64,000 nt of DNA from Amycolatopsis alba DSM 44262 (GTDB taxonomy: Bacteria > Actinomycetota > Actinomycetes > Mycobacteriales > Pseudonocardiaceae): contig NZ_KB913032.1 in NCBI RefSeq assembly GCF_000384215.1, positions 1-64,000 of the forward strand, read 5' to 3'. Both the position numbers and the translations under genes were made by a program. Shown in pieces: positions 9,796-18,764 of the stretch. Each line of letters begins with the position of its first letter. Positions within the stretch are counted from its first letter, which is position 1. Under the pieces are notes generated by a model. It saw only the letters and a program-made list of their open reading frames with translations, was not told the origin of the DNA and searched no databases.

Positions 9796-11334
9796 ATGAC
9801 GTATTTCGGGCGCGAAACGATCGATGTCGTTGTAGTCGGCAGCGGCCTAGTCGGCTCTACTTTCGCTCGTGTTTTAGCAGACTCCGTACCAGGCGCGACA
9901 ATCGAGATCATCGAGGCTGGATCGAGGTTGTCCGAAATATCCGGACTCCACGTTCGGAATTTTCCCACGCTGGACGCCCGAGACGCGGCGATACTGACAG
10001 CCCAGGGACACGACCGACGTGTCCGTTTGCCGATCTCTACGTACTTACCGCCAAAATCGGGTACCGGCGAGACCGGTACGCTTGAGCGGCCAGGACTGTT
10101 CTCGGTCAGTTCCTTGGGAAAACTCCCGCCACACATGGAGATGCCTTCTGTGGCGATGACTTCCTGTGTCGGCGGCATGGGAGTACTGTGGCGTGGGTCC
10201 TGCCCACAACCTCTCGGCAGTGAGGTATCAACACTCGTGCCACCGGAAGAGCATAGCGACAGTATTCACCAAGCTTATCAGCTTCTCGGAATCCCACTGG
10301 GCGAGCGCCCAGATAACCTCACTGCAGAGTTGTGCTCTACATTGATAACTCGGTTGGATATAAATCAAGGGATTCCACCGTCCTCGTCTATCCGAGCATT
10401 ACCGATCGCCGCGACCAATTCGCCGGACGGCACCAGATGGACAGGGCCAGATGTCATCCTGGCCGGTATCGCAGAAAGTCCAAGATCGAATGTGTCAATC
10501 AGAGCAAGCACACATTGCCGAAAGGTTCTCCTGAGAGGCGACCGCGCAGTTGGAGTGGAGGTGGTTGACTTAGAAAGCAAGGAGCTGTACCAAATTCATG
10601 CCCAGGTCATCGTCCTCGCCGCAGACGCGTTTAGGACACCCCAGATTCTCTACAACTCGGGTATCAGACCTGCACATCTGGGGCGACACTTCAATGATCA
10701 TCTACAAGTCACACTGCAAGTGGTTTTGTCACAACCGCTCCAAGAAGTCGCAGCGGTCGCGTCCCAGCAGGTCGACCTCGGGGCACAGGGGTGCTGGATT
10801 CCTTTCGCTGACGAATCAAGACCTTTTCACGGGCAGGTGTTGTACGGGTTTCAAGAGGACCTACGATCTGAGCGACCGCTAGCCGTCACCGCGGGAATAT
10901 CCTTGTATGGCCGAAAGGAAATAACAGGAGATGATCGCGTCATACTCCATGACACTCAACGCGACATCTACGATATGCCTACGATCAGTCTGCATTATCG
11001 GTGGACTCGTCAAGATCGAAAGACGATCGATCATCTGAAATTAAGCGCTTTGGACATTGCCCACCAGTTGGGCGTACCAAGCAGACATGACCCCAACGTG
11101 CTACCTCCAGGCGCTTCGCTTCACTACCAGGGTACGATGCGAATGGGTGCCACTGAACTAGAGTCGGTATGTGACGCCTACGGCCGAGTACATACCCTAT
11201 CTAACGTATACGTGGGAGGTGGCGGATTGATAGAGACCTCCACGGCGTGCAATCCCACACTAACAGCCGTCGCACTCGCGCATCGTTCAGCGAAAAGAAT
11301 TTCCATTGAAATGAAGGGTGGTTCAAAGAAATGA
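9796..11334 (+). CDS. GMC-family FAD-dependent oxidoreductase
   Basis: 512 residues. The N-terminal dinucleotide fold reads VVVVGSGLVGSTFARVLAD with the acidic end of the second strand (IEIIEAG). A mid-region GGMGVLWRG and a C-terminal active-site block with the catalytic His (LHYQGTMRMG) follow, then GGGGLIETSTACNPTLTAVALA, which closes FAD binding. This architecture is the glucose-methanol-choline/pyranose-oxidase type, which oxidises an alcohol (often a sugar or nucleoside hydroxyl) to a carbonyl. It shares the GGMGVLW block and the WTGP motif with the GMC enzyme at 35323, so the two are paralogous. The next gene overlaps by ATGA. Its DNA is clearly less GC-rich than its neighbours, indicating separate acquisition. 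The substrate cannot be deduced. Confidence 0.85.
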   Translation: MTYFGRETIDVVVVGSGLVGSTFARVLADSVPGATIEIIEAGSRLSEISGLHVRNFPTLDARDAAILTAQGHDRRVRLPISTYLPPKSGTGETGTLERPGLFSVSSLGKLPPHMEMPSVAMTSCVGGMGVLWRGSCPQPLGSEVSTLVPPEEHSDSIHQAYQLLGIPLGERPDNLTAELCSTLITRLDINQGIPPSSSIRALPIAATNSPDGTRWTGPDVILAGIAESPRSNVSIRASTHCRKVLLRGDRAVGVEVVDLESKELYQIHAQVIVLAADAFRTPQILYNSGIRPAHLGRHFNDHLQVTLQVVLSQPLQEVAAVASQQVDLGAQGCWIPFADESRPFHGQVLYGFQEDLRSERPLAVTAGISLYGRKEITGDDRVILHDTQRDIYDMPTISLHYRWTRQDRKTIDHLKLSALDIAHQLGVPSRHDPNVLPPGASLHYQGTMRMGATELESVCDAYGRVHTLSNVYVGGGGLIETSTACNPTLTAVALAHRSAKRISIEMKGGSKK

Positions 11335-12437
11335 AATTGTCCGAACAAGAAGCAGCGTGGCTCGAGGTGAGGCGCTACCTTGAGGCCAACCGCTTCGATC
11401 TGGGTGTTGATGCGCAGCACGAATACGTCGATCACGTGAAGTTCTTTGAGACCCCGCTGCTAACAGTGGCGAATTGGCTTCCGCTCTCCCCTATTCCTCT
11501 CTTAGGCATCGACTTGCAGCTTCGGGCTTCTCAGACTACAGCCGGCTCGAGCGTAGATTACGGAGCCAACCTCCCGCTCTCGCTCGACAACACCACGTAC
11601 CAGAACTACGCGGACGTGTTCCAGGCCCTAGCGGCGCCAAGGGCCTTCCAGAACCGCACGACTTACCGACTCGAAGAGGCGGAGCTTACGGATACGTCCA
11701 GATCGCGGCTTGCCTTTTCCCTCGGCAGGTACTTCGACAGCCTGAACACAGGGGAAGCTAGCGCACACGAGTACGCGGCCGCCCGCCTCGGAAGAGGAGA
11801 TGGCGGCATCAGGAAAAATATCAAGGATCCATGCGATCTCGCCCAGCGGCCGGTCAACATGGCGGTGAGCGCACTGACGCTCAAGCGCACCGCGGGCGGC
11901 GAGTTCGAATTCTTCCTTCACTGGCGCGACCCGAAGAAGGTCGGACATGCGGGGGGGCTATACCAAGTAGTTCCATCCGGCGTATTTCAGGCGGCAGGGG
12001 AAGAAGCTCTGCATCAGACGAACGATTTCTCGTTGCTGAAGTTCCTGGCCCGGGAGCTCGCGGAGGAGTTGCTGGGCGAAGCAGAGATCAACAGTGACGG
12101 TTCCAGGGCCCTCGACTACAGCGAGTGGGGGTTGTTCCGCAAGCTGCAGGTTTCGGTCGACGATGGAGGAGCCAGGATGTGGTGCGTCGGTCTGGGAGTT
12201 GATCCACTGACATTCGCCACCGACCTGCTGGCTGTCCTGGTCTTCGAGCACGACGCTTTCGCGGACGTGTTCGGGGAGGTGACGAGGGAGAACGACGAAG
12301 GTCGGGTGCTAGCGGCCAAGCGCTTCGACGAAGCGACTGTGTCGAACTTGGTTCGGAACGAGCGGATGCAAGCGGCGGGCGCAGCGCTGTTGGCCTCGGC
12401 ATGGCACCACAGGGACACCATCCTGAGCCCGTCGTGA
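11331..12437 (+). CDS. Nudix-fold-like protein co-translated with the GMC oxidoreductase
   Basis: 368 residues, start ATG overlapping the GMC stop (ATGA). The C-terminal half contains VPSGVFQ and then RELAEELLGEAE, which fits the REUXEE core of a Nudix box. The spacing from the Gly to the REUXEE is longer than canonical, so catalysis is uncertain. The N-terminal 170 residues (EYVDHVKFFETPLLTVANWLPLSPIPLL and following) have no recognised domain. Coupled translation with a GMC enzyme suggests the two act on the same nucleotide- or sugar-nucleotide-like molecule; this is inference. Base composition is higher in GC than in the GMC gene. Confidence 0.6.
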   Translation: MKLSEQEAAWLEVRRYLEANRFDLGVDAQHEYVDHVKFFETPLLTVANWLPLSPIPLLGIDLQLRASQTTAGSSVDYGANLPLSLDNTTYQNYADVFQALAAPRAFQNRTTYRLEEAELTDTSRSRLAFSLGRYFDSLNTGEASAHEYAAARLGRGDGGIRKNIKDPCDLAQRPVNMAVSALTLKRTAGGEFEFFLHWRDPKKVGHAGGLYQVVPSGVFQAAGEEALHQTNDFSLLKFLARELAEELLGEAEINSDGSRALDYSEWGLFRKLQVSVDDGGARMWCVGLGVDPLTFATDLLAVLVFEHDAFADVFGEVTRENDEGRVLAAKRFDEATVSNLVRNERMQAAGAALLASAWHHRDTILSPS

Positions 12438-12445
12438 CGTGATGC

Positions 12446-12481
12446 TGACTGGCAGAATCAGTGTTCCGCCTTCGCCAGTCA
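12446..12481. terminator. hairpin between convergent genes
   Basis: TGACTGGC at 12446-12453 pairs with GCCAGTCA at 12474-12481 in the 54-base gap between two convergent genes. It could end transcripts from both sides, though the loop is 20 nt. Confidence 0.45.
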
Positions 12482-12491
12482 CCCACAGGAC

Positions 12492-13715
12492 TTACCGCGT
12501 GCTGGTGTCTGAAATCTGATCGAGGAGATGACGCATCCGCTTGAGGGACTTGCGATTCGCGCGCCTGCTGTAGGTGTAGAGAAAGGGCCACTGCTCGCCA
12601 GTGAAGTTCGCCGGGGCGTAGCCCAGTTGCCTGCTCAGGCCTTTTCCCACAGGGTAGACCTGCGCCAGGACTCCCCCAATGGTCGCTACTCCGATCGGGT
12701 CCGTAATGAGTCCGGCGATCATGGAGACCATGCCTACTAGGCCAACCGCTCCTTCGTCCTTGCGCCGAATCAATTCGTTGATGGGTCGCGTCATCTCAGC
12801 CCTCCCGAGGTCATCGCGGAGGAGGTTGAGAATCGTTCCGTCGATCGCACGTGGATTGGTGTCACGCATCAGCCTGCAGACGCTCGAGATCCAGGAGACG
12901 AGCAGTTTGTGCCCTTCACCATGTACAAACTTCGACAGCCTTCGCCCCTCCCCATTACTCGGCGCATGAATGTCCAAGACCTGCAACAATTCAACCAGTT
13001 GCGCCGTGATCGCGGTCATCGATTTCGTCGGATTGTCCGACGCGGTTCTCGTGAAGACAGGAATCGCGTTGCTGGCACAAGGAGTCGTGGCGATGACGTT
13101 CAAGTACTTCACGTCTGTTTCGGACAGCAGGAACGGGACCTCCGCACCTGAATCGACCAGGGCCTGACCGTGATTGTGGGCATCCCTCAGAATCTGTCTC
13201 GCCGCGAGGTAATTATCCCCGCCGTACGCGAGCGCACGATCGCGGATCTGGGACGGGATGAGCATGTGGCCGTTGCGCACCTTCGACAATCGACTCCAAC
13301 GGTCCGAATCCTCGGGCTTTTTGGCCAGGTACTCGTCTGCCCAATCCCACCCTTTCTCGGGCGGACATGCGAGTACTCGTCGCTCCCCAGGGGGCAGATG
13401 CTGATCCTCCTCACATATTCGCTTGATCGGACCGTCGAACTCCGCGAACCACTTCGACTCCGGCCAGCGTTCCGACCCGCGGAACGAGGGGTCGAGCAGC
13501 CATGGCTCCCTGCCAAGCACTCGGACGTACCCTTCCTCAACGTAGGTAACGAATTCCTTCGCTGTGAGGCAAAAGCCGGGCGTGAAGAAGCGGGCTCCGG
13601 ATGGCGCCCAGAGGTTCAGCGGCTTGCTCATCGCCAGCATCCGTGGGATAGAGTTATATCCGGCGTCGCCATACTGGTCTACGTGACAGAAAGTTGGAAA
13701 CCCTTCGAAAGTCAT
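12492..13715 (-). CDS. hypothetical protein, 407 aa
   Basis: The ATG at 13715 is chosen because TTGGAGGT sits 8 bases upstream; the in-frame TTG further upstream lies inside that site. The protein begins MTFEGFPTFCHVDQYGD. It has a mixed alpha/beta N-terminal half rich in Trp and Tyr, and a helical C-terminal half with one weakly hydrophobic stretch (GAVGLVGMVSMIAGLITDPIGVATIGGVL) that could insert into a membrane. No catalytic motif is recognised. A 10-bp perfect inverted repeat lies 42 bases upstream of the start and may control it. Confidence 0.6.
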   Translation of the reverse strand: MTFEGFPTFCHVDQYGDAGYNSIPRMLAMSKPLNLWAPSGARFFTPGFCLTAKEFVTYVEEGYVRVLGREPWLLDPSFRGSERWPESKWFAEFDGPIKRICEEDQHLPPGERRVLACPPEKGWDWADEYLAKKPEDSDRWSRLSKVRNGHMLIPSQIRDRALAYGGDNYLAARQILRDAHNHGQALVDSGAEVPFLLSETDVKYLNVIATTPCASNAIPVFTRTASDNPTKSMTAITAQLVELLQVLDIHAPSNGEGRRLSKFVHGEGHKLLVSWISSVCRLMRDTNPRAIDGTILNLLRDDLGRAEMTRPINELIRRKDEGAVGLVGMVSMIAGLITDPIGVATIGGVLAQVYPVGKGLSRQLGYAPANFTGEQWPFLYTYSRRANRKSLKRMRHLLDQISDTSTR

Positions 13716-13756
13716 GTGAAAAACCTCCAAGGTTCGACGGAATCTTTGGCGTAGAG

Positions 13757-13783
13757 TCTCGCGTATTCCGAGGATACGCGAGA
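13757..13783 (-). promoter_or_regulatory. 10-bp perfect inverted repeat, candidate operator
   Basis: TCTCGCGTAT (13757-13766) and ATACGCGAGA (13774-13783) are separated by 7 bases. They lie 42 bases upstream of the start of the 407-aa gene. The arm length and spacing fit a dimeric repressor site better than a terminator. Confidence 0.5.
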
Positions 13784-13922
13784 AAGGCAGTGACGAGGTC
13801 AGTAGTTTGACACAATGCGACGACTAGATTGTTCCCGATATCGCCACTGCCGACGGTAAGATAATTACACCCCGCACCGAGTCGATGACGGGCCCTGCGG
13901 CGGGTGGCCGACTGTGACTTAC

Positions 13923-14408
13923 CTATGGGGTGGCGATGGCTGTCGACAACAAAGGACGCCGACACCTAGATGCCGACCCGGCCCGTCGGCCGCGGGTCGT
14001 CTCCGTGGGCCGGTTGAGGCTTCGATAGATCCCATCCGTCATCTCCTGCATGTGGCGCCGAGCTTGAGGAGTCCGGCTCCGCTGCACAGCCATCACCACT
14101 GCCAGAGACATGAAGTCCTCGAAGTCGACATCGTCGCCAGGAGCCCAGCCCCTAAGCAAGCGCAGCAGCTTGGCGCATTCCTCGTCGAGCACCGCCAGCA
14201 TGTCCTCGACTTGGTTGTGCTGCCGACCTGAACTGTCCGTGACCCGATAGAAGTTCTCTTTGACGCAGACATCGCGGAGCCCCACCGGCCGGTCCGTCCC
14301 GTCGACCGTATTCAGCACACGCACTCGGCGCTGATCAAAGCTCCACGCCCGCAAGTAGGACTTGGGTACGTAATGATGCCGCTTCGACTTGCTGGCCCTC
14401 GACTGCAA
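13923..14408 (-). CDS. DUF4238-type protein, probably truncated
   Basis: TTG 14408 behind GCGGAG gives about 161 residues. It begins with the family signature SKRHHYVPKSYLRAWSFD followed by RVRVLN, the hallmark of DUF4238, whose members sit in accessory and defence-like loci. The helical body continues to GIYRSLNRPTET. The last 25 residues become Arg/Ser-rich and unlike the family, and the usual length is about 250-300 residues, so the C-terminus has probably been lost to a rearrangement near 14000. Function of the family is not established. Overlaps a 62-codon frame on the same strand. Confidence 0.6.
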   Translation of the reverse strand: MQSRASKSKRHHYVPKSYLRAWSFDQRRVRVLNTVDGTDRPVGLRDVCVKENFYRVTDSSGRQHNQVEDMLAVLDEECAKLLRLLRGWAPGDDVDFEDFMSLAVVMAVQRSRTPQARRHMQEMTDGIYRSLNRPTETTRGRRAGSASRCRRPLLSTAIATP

Positions 14409-14523
14409 GCTCCGCGATACGGCCCATGTACGCTTGGACCTTCGGCGCCAGACTCTGCCCGCCGTCACTGACCAGATCTCGCCCCCACGGGTTGGGGTCG
14501 CTCCCGAGATACTCCCACGTCAT
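14335..14523 (-). CDS. small ORF overlapping the DUF4238 gene start
   Basis: 62 codons from ATG 14523. The first 48 residues (MTWEYLGSDPNPWGRDL, then GGQSLAPKVQAYMGRIAEL) have natural-looking protein composition. The remaining codons overlap the DUF4238 gene in another frame. It may be a small partner gene or the end of a lost larger gene. Confidence 0.35.
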   Translation of the reverse strand: MTWEYLGSDPNPWGRDLVSDGGQSLAPKVQAYMGRIAELAVEGQQVEAASLRTQVLLAGVEL

Positions 14524-14690
14524 GACAGGCCATGGCTTCGCTGTCTGGACGGCTTGATGACCGTGTTCATACGGTACTTGTCGCCAGGCGAGGTCGACTT
14601 GCTACACAGTGGACAGTGCTCAGCATGTCCAGTTGCTCTGGGTTACCCGGGGCCGTGGTCGTCGGCGACCCGCGCGGCCCGGCGTCGACC

Positions 14691-14911
14691 ATGACCTATC
14701 CCGGTATCACGGTCGCCCGCCGCCAGCGCGGGTACGTCGTCGACGAACTCTGGCTCCGGGTCGGAGAAGCCGAACCCACCATCGCCGACGACGAAGCCCT
14801 GATCGCCGTGTTGCGCGCCGCGTGGTGCTGGAGCACTTCAGCCGTGTGAACGAGCGGCCACCGCCCACACTCGGCTCGTTGGCCCATCATCTGCGCCCGA
14901 CGACTACTTAA
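14691..14911 (+). pseudogene. short hypothetical coding remnant
   Basis: From ATG 14691 a frame reads MTYPGITVARRQRGYVVDEL then LRVGEAEPTIADDEALIAVLRAA and stops at 14849. The plausible continuation LEHFSRVNERPPPTLGSLAHHL is in a neighbouring frame and ends at 14911. Together they look like one short gene with a frameshift near 14825. Function not recognised. Confidence 0.35.
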
Positions 14912-15516
14912 AGGGTTAGTTGCAGGGCGCCGCTCGTCTTGCGGGCCTGGGCGGTGAGGGCGACCAGCTCTTTGAGCCACCAGGTCTCTATAGCCAGCCC
15001 GTCGGTATGCGTGTCACGGATCCAGGTCTGGAGGAACTTCAGGCGTACTTCGGCGGTGCGGATGGTGGCGTAGTCGGGATGGGCGGCCAGTTCGGCGACC
15101 AGGTCGTCCTGCCGGGCCTGGAGTTGTTCCGCGCGTTCGGCCGCGAGTTCTCGGACAAGTTCGTCGGCCGCCCTGATGACCGAGGTGATCATCCACGGGC
15201 CGTTGTCCGGGTCATTGCGCAGCTCGGCCAGCGCCGGTAGCTGCTCGGCGACGGAACGGCGTAGGGGATAGCGGGCTCGCCGGAACTCCGGAGACTCAGC
15301 GACCAGCCTGGCCAGCTCCATGACCTTCTCTTCCTCAGCGTCGTCGCTCACGCGGGGTGCGGGAGCCCAGCGCGACGAACGGGCCGGGGTCGTGAGCTCG
15401 TCCAGGGCGTCGTGCCAGGGCGCGGTCACCTCCCATACGTGCAGGACACCGGCGTGGGCGAAGCCGACCTCGATACGGCTGGTCCAACCGACGATCCGCG
15501 CCAGCGCCTTGCTCAC
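14908..15516 (-). CDS. hypothetical protein, 202 aa
   Basis: Starts at GTG 15516, overlapping the stop of the upstream gene by GTGA, so the two are translationally coupled. The N-terminal third may form a beta-sheet (VGFAHAGVLHVWEV). From about residue 60 the protein is predicted helical with charged heptad-like runs (ERAEQLQARQDDLVAEL). No motif is recognised. It lies about 500 bases from the IS element. Confidence 0.55.
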   Translation of the reverse strand: MSKALARIVGWTSRIEVGFAHAGVLHVWEVTAPWHDALDELTTPARSSRWAPAPRVSDDAEEEKVMELARLVAESPEFRRARYPLRRSVAEQLPALAELRNDPDNGPWMITSVIRAADELVRELAAERAEQLQARQDDLVAELAAHPDYATIRTAEVRLKFLQTWIRDTHTDGLAIETWWLKELVALTAQARKTSGALQLTL

Positions 15517-15815
15517 CCGGTTCGCTCCGAGCCTGCGTCGAGTTCCTCCAGCGCGGCGTCCACGGCGTCCTGCGTGACCAGGACGCGGCTCAGGTACAGC
15601 AGGGCGGCGTCCACGGACGCGGCGATAGCCACAGTCTGCTCCGCGGACAGCGTCGCCGAGTCGATTTCGACAACACGATCGGGATCGAGGCGAGCTGGGA
15701 TCACCCGCAGGCCCAGCTCCTGCGCGCCGTGGGTGATTTGTTCGGCCTGGTCAGCGAGGGAATCGGCGGTGGCGGCACGCAGCTGGGCGAGCAGCTCAGT
15801 GAAAACGTCGTTCAT
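15513..15815 (-). CDS. small helical hypothetical protein
   Basis: 100 residues from ATG 15815 (MNDVFTELLAQLRA); the longer open frame upstream is Arg/Cys-rich and unlikely. The protein is an almost continuous amphipathic helix-rich polypeptide. It is the first gene of a two-gene operon with the 202-aa gene. The pairing of a small helical protein with a larger partner is compatible with a toxin-antitoxin or adaptor pair, but no signature supports that. Confidence 0.55.
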   Translation of the reverse strand: MNDVFTELLAQLRAATADSLADQAEQITHGAQELGLRVIPARLDPDRVVEIDSATLSAEQTVAIAASVDAALLYLSRVLVTQDAVDAALEELDAGSERTG

Positions 15816-16013
15816 GAGCACAGATCCGAGCAGGCACCACCGACAGAAACCGGCAACCTCGGCGTGCCCGCTGGACGGGTCCACCCGATCGTAGAGTCCT
15901 TCTTGTCGGCGTCGAAGCCCCACCACGCCACACGTCGCGTGATGCTGGAAACGTCTTCCGGAGGACTAACCGACGGAAGGCGCGGGCGAACGACCTCCGC
16001 GCCCCGCTGACTA

Positions 16014-16959
16014 GGGCGTGTCCTGCGGATCTTTTCCATGATCGTGTGCGGATGATGGATCGTGGTGGGTCGTGGTGAGCTGACGGATAGGGCTTGGGCA
16101 GCGATTGCGCCGTTGCTGCCTGTGGCAGACGGGTCGCAGGGGTGGGCGGTGGCGTAGTCATCGGCAGGTGATCGACGTGATCTTGTGGCATGAGCGGACG
16201 GGTGCGCCGTGGCGTGATCTGCCGGAACGCTATGGGCCGTGGAAGACCGCGCATGAGCGGTTGCGGAAGTGGGCCTCGGACGGAACCTGGGACCGGATCC
16301 TGGAGCACGTCATCGTCAAAGACGACTCGCTGGGCACGCTGGAGGACAACGTCGAGTTCGTGATCAGCGTCGATTCCACGAGTGTCCGGGCGCATCAGCA
16401 CGCGGCCGGCGCCCGGAGAAAAGGGGCTGCGCGGACTGGATCGAGGACCTCGCCGTCGACGGGGAATGCCTCGGGCGCTCGCGGGGCGGATTGACCACCA
16501 AACTCCACCTGGCCGTCGACTCCGCGGGTTTGCCGTTGGCGGTGATCCTCACGCCGGGACAGGCCGGGGACAACCCGCAGCTGCTTCCGCTGCTGGATGA
16601 CATCCGTGACATCGAGGTGGACGGACAGAAAATACGGGTCGGGCGGGTGCTCGCCGACAAGGCCTACACCCACCCGAGCACCCGGATAGCGCTGCGGGAG
16701 CGCGGGATCAAGGCCACCATTCCCGAACGCGCCGACCAGATCGCCCGCCGCGAAGCCAAGGGCAGCGCGGGTGGCAGGCCACCGGCCTTCGACCCCGACC
16801 TCTGCAAGCTCCGCAACGTGGTCGAGCGCTGCTTCAACAGGCTCAAACAATTCCGTGGCCTGGCAACACGATACGCCAAACGAGCCGCCTACCACCGCGC
16901 CGAGATCATCCTCGCCTGCATCGTCCTCCACCTCCGATGAAGATCCCCAGGACACGCCC
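16014..16959 (+). mobile_element. IS5-family (IS427-like) insertion sequence, about 946 bp
   Basis: Terminal inverted repeats begin GGGCGTGTCCTG at 16014 and, as the reverse complement, at 16959. They match over 20 bases with one difference. A TA dinucleotide sits directly outside each end (16012-16013 and 16960-16961), as expected for the target duplication of this group. The element carries one transposase reading on the plus strand in three frame segments. Confidence 0.9.
16065..16940 (+). pseudogene. IS5-family transposase with two frame changes
   Basis: The N-terminus from GTG 16065 (GRGELTDRAWAAIAPLLP) stops at about 16158. The same protein continues one frame over (RWRSHRQVIDVILWHERTGAPWRDLPERYGPWKTAH). 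It then shifts -1 near the AAAAGGGG run at about 16417-16424 into the DDE-bearing C-terminal part (LHLAVDSAGLPLAVILTPGQ, VLADKAYTHPS, VVERCFNRLKQFRGLATRY). The second shift is at a sequence typical of programmed frameshifting in this IS group. The first is not and probably inactivates the enzyme. Confidence 0.85.
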
Positions 16960-17178
16960 TAGCCCGTCGCAGGGCGCCCGCTCGTGCGGGGGACCCAAAT
17001 ACCTGCTGGCCCCCACGAGCAGCTCAGACTTCACACACTCGATGACGTCAGATTTCGAAGTCGCAAGGCGCCATGGCTACGACATCCGTTGACCTTGCCT
17101 GCAAACTCTCTGTTACATGTGCAGCCCTCCGAGCGACACTATGATCGACAACCAACTGGGGCGGAGGGCAAGCACAGC

Positions 17179-18279
17179 GTGACCACGGGTGAACAGCAGA
17201 TCGATCGGCGCGTCACCGTCAGCGACATGCCCATGCCTGCCGACTCGACTCTCTCGGTGGCCCTGGACGGGCCCCCGGTCCCCCCGATGGCGCGCATCAT
17301 GTCGTACTCGCCTGACGACTGGGAAGAGTTCATCTACGAGTGGGCCACTGCCCTGGAGGAGGACTACTTCCAGATCAAGCGCCTCGGCGGAGCGGGCGAC
17401 AAGGGCGCGGACATCGCCGCGTTCAAGACCCACGAGCAGTTCGAGGGGCCGTGGGATTGCTTCCAGGCCAAGCACTACGACAAGCCGCTCAGCTTCGGTG
17501 ACTCCGCGAAGGAGATCCTCAAGGTCTTCGTGTCCACCTTGGAGGGGGCATACACCCTTCCCCGCAGCTACCAGTTCCTGGCGCCGAGAGGGCTTTCCAC
17601 TCAGCTCAACATGCTGGTCAGCAAGCCGACTGCCCTGCGCGCGAAGTTCTTGGACCGGCTCGTCGAAGGCGACGCTCTGGTGAAAGGGCTGGACAAAGCC
17701 GTAATCGAAGCGGTACGGACATTGGTTGCAGGCACCGCCTTCAGCATGTTCAGGTCGGTGGAGGTGCAAGAAGCGCTGACCACTCACTCCCAGACCAGAT
17801 GGCATGCCTCCCGGTTCGGCACGTCACTTCCCGAACGCGGTACCAGCGAGAGCCCGCCGGAGGACTACTCGCCGGACGAGACACGCTACCTCCAGCAGCT
17901 TCTGGCGGTGTACGCCGAACGCCACCCAGGCACGATCACCACCTTGGAATCCGTGGCCGCCGTCCCGAAGATGGCCAGGAACCTACAGCGGCAACGGGTG
18001 CGATTCTTCAAGGCCGAGTCGCTCAAGGCTTACTCCGCCGGAGCGGTGCCGCCGGGCACCTTCGAGAAGCTTCAAGAGGACATCCACGCAGGGGTGGTCG
18101 ACGTCGCCGATGCCGACCACCCGAACGGCTTCGCGAAGCTGAACCAGGTGATGACGCAGGTGGGCAGCCTCGACCTCAGCCGTCACAAGCTCATCAACGT
18201 AACCGAAATCCAAGACCGCCAGGGCGTCTGCCACCAACTAGCCAACGATGACCGCCTGACCTGGGTGGACGAGTCATGA
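17179..18279 (+). CDS. ABC-3C-like system, nuclease-domain component
   Basis: About 366 residues from GTG 17179 (GGAGGG 11 bases upstream). The N-terminal domain (residues about 35-110) has a restriction-endonuclease-like core: DWEEFIYEWA, then GAGDKGADIAAF, then CFQAKHY. These correspond to the D...(E/Q)xK metal-binding signature of Mrr-type nucleases. The C-terminal half, rich in helices and ending TEIQDRQGVCHQL, fits the ABC-three-component C-terminal domain. The next gene overlaps by ATGA and an ATPase gene follows, giving the order expected for ABC-3C conflict systems. Likely role: DNA-cleaving effector gated by the ATPase. IS DNA lies immediately upstream. Confidence 0.75.
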   Translation: MTTGEQQIDRRVTVSDMPMPADSTLSVALDGPPVPPMARIMSYSPDDWEEFIYEWATALEEDYFQIKRLGGAGDKGADIAAFKTHEQFEGPWDCFQAKHYDKPLSFGDSAKEILKVFVSTLEGAYTLPRSYQFLAPRGLSTQLNMLVSKPTALRAKFLDRLVEGDALVKGLDKAVIEAVRTLVAGTAFSMFRSVEVQEALTTHSQTRWHASRFGTSLPERGTSESPPEDYSPDETRYLQQLLAVYAERHPGTITTLESVAAVPKMARNLQRQRVRFFKAESLKAYSAGAVPPGTFEKLQEDIHAGVVDVADADHPNGFAKLNQVMTQVGSLDLSRHKLINVTEIQDRQGVCHQLANDDRLTWVDES

Positions 18280-18764
18280 GAAGCCCCCTCAACGGTCCGC
18301 TCGAATACGGGCTCCGCGTCCTCGTGATGCTGACCGAGGCCTATCCGCAACAGCTGGACATCAACCATCTGGTCCTGCTCGACCACACCGTCCTCCATAC
18401 CGCCGAAATCGGAGGACCGCCCTCCATCCATCCTGACCATCCCCTGCACGCCGGTGAGCTCGGCGTCCGACGGGCCAACGTCGAAGAAGGGCTACGAGTC
18501 ATGCTGCGCGCCGGGCTTATCGACATGCAGGCGCCGAGCACCGGCATCCGATACCAAGCCGGCGAGGAGGCATACAGCTTCGTCAGCGGACTCGCCTCCA
18601 GCTACATCACCGAATTGCGCAACCGCTCCCGGTGGGTGTTCGAGCGGTTCGCGACAATGTCCGACGAGCAGATCAGACAGCAGACTATGGTGATCTTCCG
18701 CAGACGCCCCGCTGACACAGGCACCACCAGCAGCGAGAGGCAGGCAGAGCCATGGAACGGCTGA
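18276..18764 (+). CDS. ABC-3C-like middle component
   Basis: 162 residues, overlapping both neighbours (4 bases at the start, 13 at the end). The sequence (PLEYGLRVLVMLTEAYPQQLDINHLVLLDHTVLH, then HAGELGVRRANVEEGLRVMLRAGLIDMQ) resembles a winged-helix-like fold, as known for the middle component that bridges the effector and the ATPase in ABC-3C systems. Assignment comes mainly from size, position and helical pattern between a nuclease-like gene and a DUF3732-like ATPase. It probably transmits the ATPase state to the nuclease. Confidence 0.7.
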   Translation: MRSPLNGPLEYGLRVLVMLTEAYPQQLDINHLVLLDHTVLHTAEIGGPPSIHPDHPLHAGELGVRRANVEEGLRVMLRAGLIDMQAPSTGIRYQAGEEAYSFVSGLASSYITELRNRSRWVFERFATMSDEQIRQQTMVIFRRRPADTGTTSSERQAEPWNG

